Source: Candidatus Zixiibacteriota bacterium (GTDB lineage: Bacteria > Zixibacteria > MSB-5A5 > SM1-73). From it: a DNA stretch of 11,943 bases. Where the stretch lies: assembly GCA_023127875.1 (NCBI GenBank), contig JAGMFA010000062.1, forward strand, positions 1 to 11,943. The letters run 5' to 3'. Of this stretch, positions 7,681 to 11,943 are shown piece after piece. Each line of letters begins with the position of its first letter. Positions within the stretch are counted from its first letter, which is position 1. A model generated the notes under the pieces. The model did no database searches. It saw nothing but the letters and a program-made list of their open reading frames with translations, and was not told the origin of the DNA. Position numbers and translations under genes: made by a program.

Positions 7681-8397
7681 ATGCAGAATTTAGCACAAGG
7701 GAAGGGGAAATGGAAGGAAAAAATTTCAGAGAAGCGGAAAAGGACATTAGAGATGCTGGAGAGGATTAAGGAATCGGATGCGATGAAAATAGCAGTGATT
7801 CAGGAATTGATACCATTGGGGTTGAAGGCAGTCCAAGATGCATTACAAGAAGAAGTGGAAGCATTGGCTGGGAGGAGATACGAGCATGGAAAAGAGAACA
7901 GGAGATGGGGGAAACAATGGGGTTCGATCTATCTACGAGATCAGAAGATACCGGTAAGAGTTCCTCGAGTAAGGAACAAGGAAAAGGGTGAAGAGGTGAG
8001 ACTTCAGAGGTATCAAAAGTTGCAGGAGCCGTATCGAGGAGATCATCAAACATTTTTGAAATTGCTGAATGGATTGAGCACCCATCGATATAAAGAATCA
8101 GCAGAGCTGGTGCCTGAGGTATTTGGATTGAGTGCCTCGAGTGTATCGAGGAGGTTTACCAAAAAAGCAGAGACCTACCTGGAACTTTTGGAGGAGAGAG
8201 AGCTAGGGGATTATGATTTTGTCGCTATTTTCATTGACGGGAAGAGGTATGCAGAGGAAGGGATTATGATAGCGTTAGGGATTACGATAGAGGGGAAGAA
8301 GATCGTGTTAGGGATAGAGCAGATGAGTACTGAGAACCATCGAGCGTTGATACAGTTTTTTGATAAATTAATCGAGCGAGGGTTAAAATTCGTATGA
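7681..8397 (+). CDS. IS256-family transposase, N-terminal part (split ORF A)
   Basis: GGAGG (7671-7675) lies 5 bases before ATG 7681. The 238-residue product carries the N-terminal helical DNA-binding part of mutator-type transposases (LIPLGLKAVQDALQEEVEAL, then GRRYEHGKENRRWG) and the first catalytic aspartate in DYDFVAIFIDGKRYAEEG (~Asp185). It ends GLKFV at TGA 8395-8397, where family members normally continue into the second aspartate motif. The next ORF supplies that motif in the -1 frame. Taken alone this fragment has only one of the three DDE residues, so it cannot be a complete transposase; it could act as a DNA-binding inhibitor or join the second product. Confidence 0.85.
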   Translation: MQNLAQGKGKWKEKISEKRKRTLEMLERIKESDAMKIAVIQELIPLGLKAVQDALQEEVEALAGRRYEHGKENRRWGKQWGSIYLRDQKIPVRVPRVRNKEKGEEVRLQRYQKLQEPYRGDHQTFLKLLNGLSTHRYKESAELVPEVFGLSASSVSRRFTKKAETYLELLEERELGDYDFVAIFIDGKRYAEEGIMIALGITIEGKKIVLGIEQMSTENHRALIQFFDKLIERGLKFV

Positions 8398-8999
8398 ATG
8401 CATACGCATATGCAGAAGAGATGCTGTTTGTGATAGACGGCTCGAAAGGGTTAGCAAAAGCGATACGCCAACGATTGGGAAGGAGTATAATGATCCAGCG
8501 GTGTCACTGGCACAAGAGAGAAAATATAGTCAGTTACCTCTCCCTTAATGAACAGAAAAGGTATCGAGTGAAACTGAGAAATGCGTATAATGAACCGACA
8601 TACGAAGGAGCAAAAAAAGCATTACTTCAGATTGGGGAGGAACTTGAGAGTATCAATCCCTCAGCAGCGAAGAGTTTAGGAGAAGGACTGGAAGAGACTC
8701 TGACATTGCATCAACTGGGGTTGTGTCGGGAGCTGGGTGTGAGCTTTAGCACGACGAATTGTATCGAATCGATCATGTCTCAGCTTGGCCAGTATACCGA
8801 TAAGGTCGACTACTGGAGAAACGGTACGCATATTGTGCGGTGGGTAGCAGCTGGATTACTTCACCTTGAGCCACGACTAAGAAAGGTGAAAGGATTCCGG
8901 TATCTCAAAATGCTGCGACTACGGATACAGGAGAAAATAGAAAAACAGAGATACTCCTCGATGCAAGTCTTAGAGAAACAAAAGGTGGCGGTCACATGA
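8394..8999 (+). CDS. IS256-family transposase, C-terminal part (split ORF B)
   Basis: ATG 8394 overlaps the stop of ORF A as ATGA, an arrangement that allows translational coupling. After a short unusual lead (MNAYAYAEEM) the product follows the family closely: second catalytic Asp in LFVIDGSKGLAKAIRQRLG, the zinc-like RCHWHKREN motif, and the catalytic Glu in STTNCIESIMSQL, then RWVAAGLLHLEPRLRK. Deleting bases 8392-8411 (20 nt) would fuse A and B as ...GLKF-AEEMLFVIDG, matching the normal family spacing. The split is therefore probably an insertion inside one gene rather than a natural two-gene design. The inserted bases contain GCATAC/GCATAT, suggesting slippage or duplication. It is not known whether the element can still move. 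Confidence 0.85.
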   Translation: MNAYAYAEEMLFVIDGSKGLAKAIRQRLGRSIMIQRCHWHKRENIVSYLSLNEQKRYRVKLRNAYNEPTYEGAKKALLQIGEELESINPSAAKSLGEGLEETLTLHQLGLCRELGVSFSTTNCIESIMSQLGQYTDKVDYWRNGTHIVRWVAAGLLHLEPRLRKVKGFRYLKMLRLRIQEKIEKQRYSSMQVLEKQKVAVT

Positions 9000-9011
9000 T
9001 TCGAAAGATGG

Positions 9012-9039
9012 ATGGACGGTCTTTTCTAATTTCAACTAA
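9012..9039 (-). repeat. IS right terminal inverted repeat
   Basis: The reverse complement reads TTAGTTGAAATT then AGAAAAGACCGTCCAT and pairs with 7603-7629. It begins 13 bases after the transposase stop, defining the right end of the element. Confidence 0.8.
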
Positions 9040-9307
9040 AAAAGGTATTGACTCGTGAATGCTATTGAGGACTGAAAGGTCCCCGCCGGAAGGGGGATAC
9101 TCCAAAACACCGACTCGAAAATTTATTTTTTCAGAGCTCTCTTAAACAAAAAAGTCAACCCTTCCACGTGGACGGGCCGACATACAAAACTGCTTTGTTT
9201 AAGTGGGGGCAGGAGGTAACTTTTTCCACCCAAGATTATATTTATGCGGAGGTGTATTTATCCATCTTCTTTTCAATAGCGGTTTGCTGAGCAATGAGGA
9301 AACGTAG
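9040..9307. other. Gene-free spacer with nested inverted repeats
   Basis: No ORF with a start and RBS is seen. CTTAAACAAA (9141-9150) is perfectly inverted at 9194-9203. Between them lies the palindrome TCCACGTGGA (9163-9172), extended by CCC/GGG after one mismatch. Upstream, TCCCC and GGGGGA around 9079-9096 can form another small hairpin. A startless plus-strand frame (about 9069-9290, with TYKTALFKWGQEVTFSTQ) reads as protein-like and may be a remnant. I do not recognise a known riboswitch or RNA family. Confidence 0.5.
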
Positions 9308-9538
9308 TTAGCCATACATCAAAAGCTTACCTATCTCTTTTAGTTTCACCGTCTGAGTTTTGAGCTTTCTTTCTGCTTCTTCCAAAAACCGCATGGTTCG
9401 TCGATCATAATAGCGTTCACCGCATGTGTTACATGTCAAAACCTTTACTGGGACATAAACGATGTTGTTATTATAATAAAGCTCTTCCTTGACCTCTTTA
9501 ATTGCGATATTCTCACCATGGCAAATTACACATCTCAT
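9308..9538 (-). CDS. YgiT-type zinc-finger protein, putative antitoxin
   Basis: The 76-residue product has two CxxC pairs, C3/C6 (MRCVICHGE) and C36/C39 (LTCNTCGERYYD), the zinc-binding pattern of the MqsA N-terminal (YgiT-type) domain, then a short charged helix (LEEAERKLKTQTVKLKEIGK). It lacks the helix-turn-helix half of MqsA, as do many short YgiT-type proteins paired with DUF4258 genes. AAGGAG lies before ATG 9538-9536, which overlaps the stop of the upstream DUF4258 gene as ATGA, indicating one operon and coupled translation. Role by analogy: zinc-stabilised partner or antitoxin of the DUF4258 product in the cytoplasm. The family assignment is firm; antitoxin activity is inferred from the gene pairing. 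Confidence 0.8.
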   Translation of the reverse strand: MRCVICHGENIAIKEVKEELYYNNNIVYVPVKVLTCNTCGERYYDRRTMRFLEEAERKLKTQTVKLKEIGKLLMYG

Positions 9539-9783
9539 CTTTTTCTCCTTTTAAATTCGACCCATAATTGGGGGTTGGGCTGATAGACAGTCACAATAAT
9601 AACCAAATCCTCCTGTTGATTATACGCACAAAGAATATGCAAAGGCCGATCTTTTCTCGTTCTGCCGAAGATCAAGACACTGGGATAAGGCGTGTCATTG
9701 GGATATTCCTCGATGACTTCACCAACGCAGATTGCTTGATATACTTCCTCGTCTTCTATTTGACTAAATTCTTCGCTCCTCAT
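9535..9783 (-). CDS. DUF4258 protein, putative toxin, N-terminus shortened
   Basis: The 82-residue frame carries the DUF4258 core: EEVYQAICVGEVIEEYPND, PYPSVLIFGR, RPLHILCAY and VIIVTVYQPNPQLW. Members usually begin with a helix and a HAR..M motif before this. Here that region is present upstream in the same frame (KIRKCFESNSV, then YSRHARVEM) but is cut by TAG at 9810-9808, and a further in-frame ATG at 9858 is followed by TGA at 9852-9850. Translation can therefore begin only at ATG 9783 (weak AGGG upstream) or a nonstandard codon, losing the conserved histidine. The downstream zinc-finger gene overlaps by four bases. It looks like a toxin-antitoxin pair whose toxin may be inactivated; RNase-like activity of the family is not established from this sequence. 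Confidence 0.7.
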   Translation of the reverse strand: MRSEEFSQIEDEEVYQAICVGEVIEEYPNDTPYPSVLIFGRTRKDRPLHILCAYNQQEDLVIIVTVYQPNPQLWVEFKRRKR

Positions 9784-9924
9784 CTCAACCCTGGCATGTC
9801 GACTATACTAAACAGAATTAGATTCAAAGCATTTTCGAATCTTTTCTAATCAAACCATAAATTAAATTATCTGATGAAAACTACTTTACTAGCAATCACC
9901 TATCTCCACACAAATAGAGTTTGA

Positions 9925-11943
9925 CTAAGCTGAAGTGTATTCCTCCACTTTCTTTCCAATCGTAGCCTGAGCCGCAGCCAAACGGGCGATGGGAACCCGG
10001 TAAGGTGAACAGCTGACATAGTCCAAACCTACCTTATGGCAGAAGACCACCGAATCCGGATCGCCTCCATGTTCTCCACAAATTCCCACTTTCAAATCCT
10101 TGCGTGCTGAACGCCCTTTTTTCGTCCCCATCTCCACCAACTCACCCACCCCGCTCTGATCGATGCTCACAAAAGGATCTTGGTCCAGGATTCCATGATC
10201 AATGTAATATTGAAGAAATTTACCTGCGTCGTCACGTGAAAAGCCATAGGTCATCTGGGTGAGATCATTGGTTCCGAATGAGAAGAATTCGGCTTCGGTG
10301 GCGATCTCATCGGCAGTCAAACAGGCGCGAGGTATCTCTATCATGGTGCCGACCAAATATTTGATCTTGACCTTGTATTTCTTCATGGTCTCCTCAGCCA
10401 CCCTGATCACGACCTCCTTCTGATTCTTGAATTCGTTCACGTGCCCCACCAGAGGAATCATCACCTCCGGGATCACGGATTTATGACGTTTTGCCAACTC
10501 GCATGCCGCCTCAAATATGGCGCGAGCCTGCATCTCGGTGATATCCGGGAATACTATGCCTAATCGACAACCTCTATGCCCTAACATAGGGTTCATCTCA
10601 TGCAGTTCCTCCACCCGGCCCAGAATCTTCTCTTTCTCCTCGACTTGAGTTTCGTCTGCCTCTTTTGCCTTCAAGGTGGCAATTTCCTCTATCAATTCCT
10701 CACGATCGGGTAGAAATTCATGCAGGGGCGGATCCAAGGTTCTGATGGTAACTGGTAAACCTTCCATCACCTCAAAGATCTCTTTGAAATCCTTTTTCTG
10801 GAAGGGAAGAAGCCTATCTAAAGCCGCCTGCCTATCGGTCGGGGTTTTTGCCAAGATCATCTCCTGCACGATGGGAAGCCTGTCTTCAGCGAAGAACATA
10901 TGTTCGGTGCGGCATAAGCCAATTCCCTCCGCCCCAAATTTGATGGCCCGGGCTGCATCTTTAGGAGTGTCTGCATTGGTGCGGACTTTCAACCTCCTAA
11001 CTTGGTCGGCCCACTTCATGAATTCCCCGAATTCGCCGGTAAGCTCAGGCTCTATGGTGGGCACCTCGCCTAACATCACCTCTCCGGTGGTGCCGTTCAA
11101 AGAGATAACATTCCTCTCCCGGACTATATGTCCATCCACCATGAATTGTTTTCTCTGTTCGTTTACCTTGATGGCTTCGCATCCCGCTACACAACATTTT
11201 CCCATGCCCCTTGCTACTACGGCTGCATGACTGGTCATTCCTCCGCGTGCGGTCAAGACCCCTTCTGCTACCGCCATACCATGAATGTCGTCTGGATTGG
11301 TCTCATGTCTGACCAGAATCACCTTATCTCCATTTTCAGCCAGTTTAACCGCGTCATCGGCAGTAAATACCACCTTGCCTACTGCGGCTCCCGGAGAAGC
11401 GGCTAAACCTCTGGCGATCACCGTCACATTGGCATTCGGATCTATTCTTCGATGCAAAAGCTGATTCAACTGAACTGGTTCTAATCTGGTTAAAGCCTCC
11501 TTTCTGGTGATCAATTTCTCCTTCACCATATCCACCGCAATCTTCACCGCGGCAAGAGCAGTTCTTTTGCCGGTGCGAGTCTGAAGCATGTATAATTTGC
11601 CTTCTTGTATGGTGAACTCAAAATCCTGAATGTCCTTGTAATGTTTTTCTAACCTGGAAGTGATCGATTTCAGTTGTTTGAACACCTGAGGCATCTCCTG
11701 TCCTAACTCATAGATAGGCTTGGGAGTCCTGATTCCTGCTACCACATCCTCACCTTGTGCATTGTCCAGATACTCCCCATAAAATTTATTCTCTCCGGTG
11801 GAGGGATTGCGGGTGAATCCTACTCCGGTGGCGCTTGTCTCCCCCATATTTCCGAAGACCATAGCCTGCACATTTACCGCGGTGCCTAATTCACCTGAGA
11901 TATTATGCAATCTTCTATAAGTGATAGCTCGGGGATTGTTCCA
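9925..11943 (-). CDS. ppdK: Pyruvate phosphate dikinase, C-terminal part
   Basis: PPDK interconverts ATP, pyruvate and phosphate with AMP, phosphoenolpyruvate and pyrophosphate in the cytoplasm, serving glycolysis or gluconeogenesis, often in anaerobes. The frame is open to the right edge, giving 672 residues of a protein usually near 880-900; the start and most of the ATP-grasp domain are outside. Visible parts in order: end of the nucleotide-binding domain (GEYLDNAQGEDVVAGIRTP, FEFTIQEGKLYMLQTRTGKR), the swivelling phosphohistidine domain with the catalytic His in ARGGMTSHAAVVARG (codon at 11229-11227), and the PEP/pyruvate barrel with GLCRTEHMFF, NPMLGHRGCRLG, FSFGTNDLTQMTYG and the proton-donor Cys in GICGEHGGDP (codon at 10080-10078). 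No frame defects are seen. TAG at 9927-9925 ends it. A ~140-base gap separates it from the DUF4258 gene on the same strand. Confidence 0.97.
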   Translation of the reverse strand, partial: WNNPRAITYRRLHNISGELGTAVNVQAMVFGNMGETSATGVGFTRNPSTGENKFYGEYLDNAQGEDVVAGIRTPKPIYELGQEMPQVFKQLKSITSRLEKHYKDIQDFEFTIQEGKLYMLQTRTGKRTALAAVKIAVDMVKEKLITRKEALTRLEPVQLNQLLHRRIDPNANVTVIARGLAASPGAAVGKVVFTADDAVKLAENGDKVILVRHETNPDDIHGMAVAEGVLTARGGMTSHAAVVARGMGKCCVAGCEAIKVNEQRKQFMVDGHIVRERNVISLNGTTGEVMLGEVPTIEPELTGEFGEFMKWADQVRRLKVRTNADTPKDAARAIKFGAEGIGLCRTEHMFFAEDRLPIVQEMILAKTPTDRQAALDRLLPFQKKDFKEIFEVMEGLPVTIRTLDPPLHEFLPDREELIEEIATLKAKEADETQVEEKEKILGRVEELHEMNPMLGHRGCRLGIVFPDITEMQARAIFEAACELAKRHKSVIPEVMIPLVGHVNEFKNQKEVVIRVAEETMKKYKVKIKYLVGTMIEIPRACLTADEIATEAEFFSFGTNDLTQMTYGFSRDDAGKFLQYYIDHGILDQDPFVSIDQSGVGELVEMGTKKGRSARKDLKVGICGEHGGDPDSVVFCHKVGLDYVSCSPYRVPIARLAAAQATIGKKVEEYTSA

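Larger units (their letters stand above)
7603..9039 (+). mobile_element. IS256-family insertion sequence
   Basis: The element is bounded by imperfect terminal inverted repeats and contains a mutator-type transposase in two frames. Its length (~1.44 kb) fits the family. The 8-bp flanks outside the repeats do not match, so no clear target-site duplication is visible. The exact ends could differ by a base or two, or the element may be old. It sits between the outer-membrane gene and a structured spacer. Confidence 0.85.

Noticed and set aside
8383..8397. Programmed -1 frameshift site in the transposase
   Set aside because: TTAAAATTC does not fit an X XXY YYZ slippery heptamer in the reading frame; a 20-bp insertion explains the split better.
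9060..9130. Riboswitch upstream of a gene
   Set aside because: No known aptamer core was recognised, and the nearest gene lies on the opposite strand pointing toward this spacer.
10676..11230. Plus-strand 184-residue open frame opposite ppdK
   Set aside because: It is antisense to highly conserved PPDK sequence, serine-rich by complement and without an RBS.

Overview
The window looks like a chromosomal piece of a Gram-negative, probably anaerobic bacterium, perhaps of a candidate phylum. The clues are a predicted outer-membrane beta-barrel protein, a secreted tricorn-type protease, pyruvate phosphate dikinase, a PAS-rich membrane sensor, strong AGGAGG-type ribosome binding sites and moderate G+C. 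The phylum cannot be fixed from the sequence alone.

Layout. 1-999 (minus): N-terminal part of a two-helix, multi-PAS membrane sensor running off the left edge. About 1100-1662 (minus): a single-PAS remnant broken by a one-base frameshift. 1744-1954 (plus): a strong promoter, a near-perfect Shine-Dalgarno sequence and a 38-residue lysine-rich Cys/His mini-protein not exposed by a longer-ORF search. 1960-3003: decayed sequence with coding remnants on both strands and a ~175-bp direct repeat, each copy carrying a version of the same small ORF. 3112-6424 (minus): a tricorn-protease homologue whose propellers and first catalytic half are intact but whose last ~530 bp are split by about six small indels, although the protein sequence between them is well conserved. 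6664-7551 (plus, divergent): an exported beta-barrel-like protein. About 7603-9039: an IS256-family (mutator-type) insertion sequence with ~27-bp terminal inverted repeats and a transposase split in two by an apparent 20-bp insertion. 9040-9307: a gene-free spacer rich in inverted repeats. 9308-9783 (minus): an overlapping DUF4258 / YgiT-zinc-finger pair of toxin-antitoxin type. 9925-11943 (minus): the C-terminal three quarters of pyruvate phosphate dikinase, its start beyond the right edge.

Function. The window joins unrelated housekeeping genes (ppdK, protease, sensor) with accessory material (IS, toxin-antitoxin-like pair, decayed repeats). The tricorn gene and the outer-membrane gene diverge from a shared ~240-bp region with repeated TGACAAAAA words, so they may share control. 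The most unusual features are the cluster of indels between about 1.1 and 3.65 kb, the duplicated small-ORF repeat, the mini-protein, the split transposase and the stop-interrupted N-terminus of the DUF4258 gene. No clearly new multi-gene system is evident.
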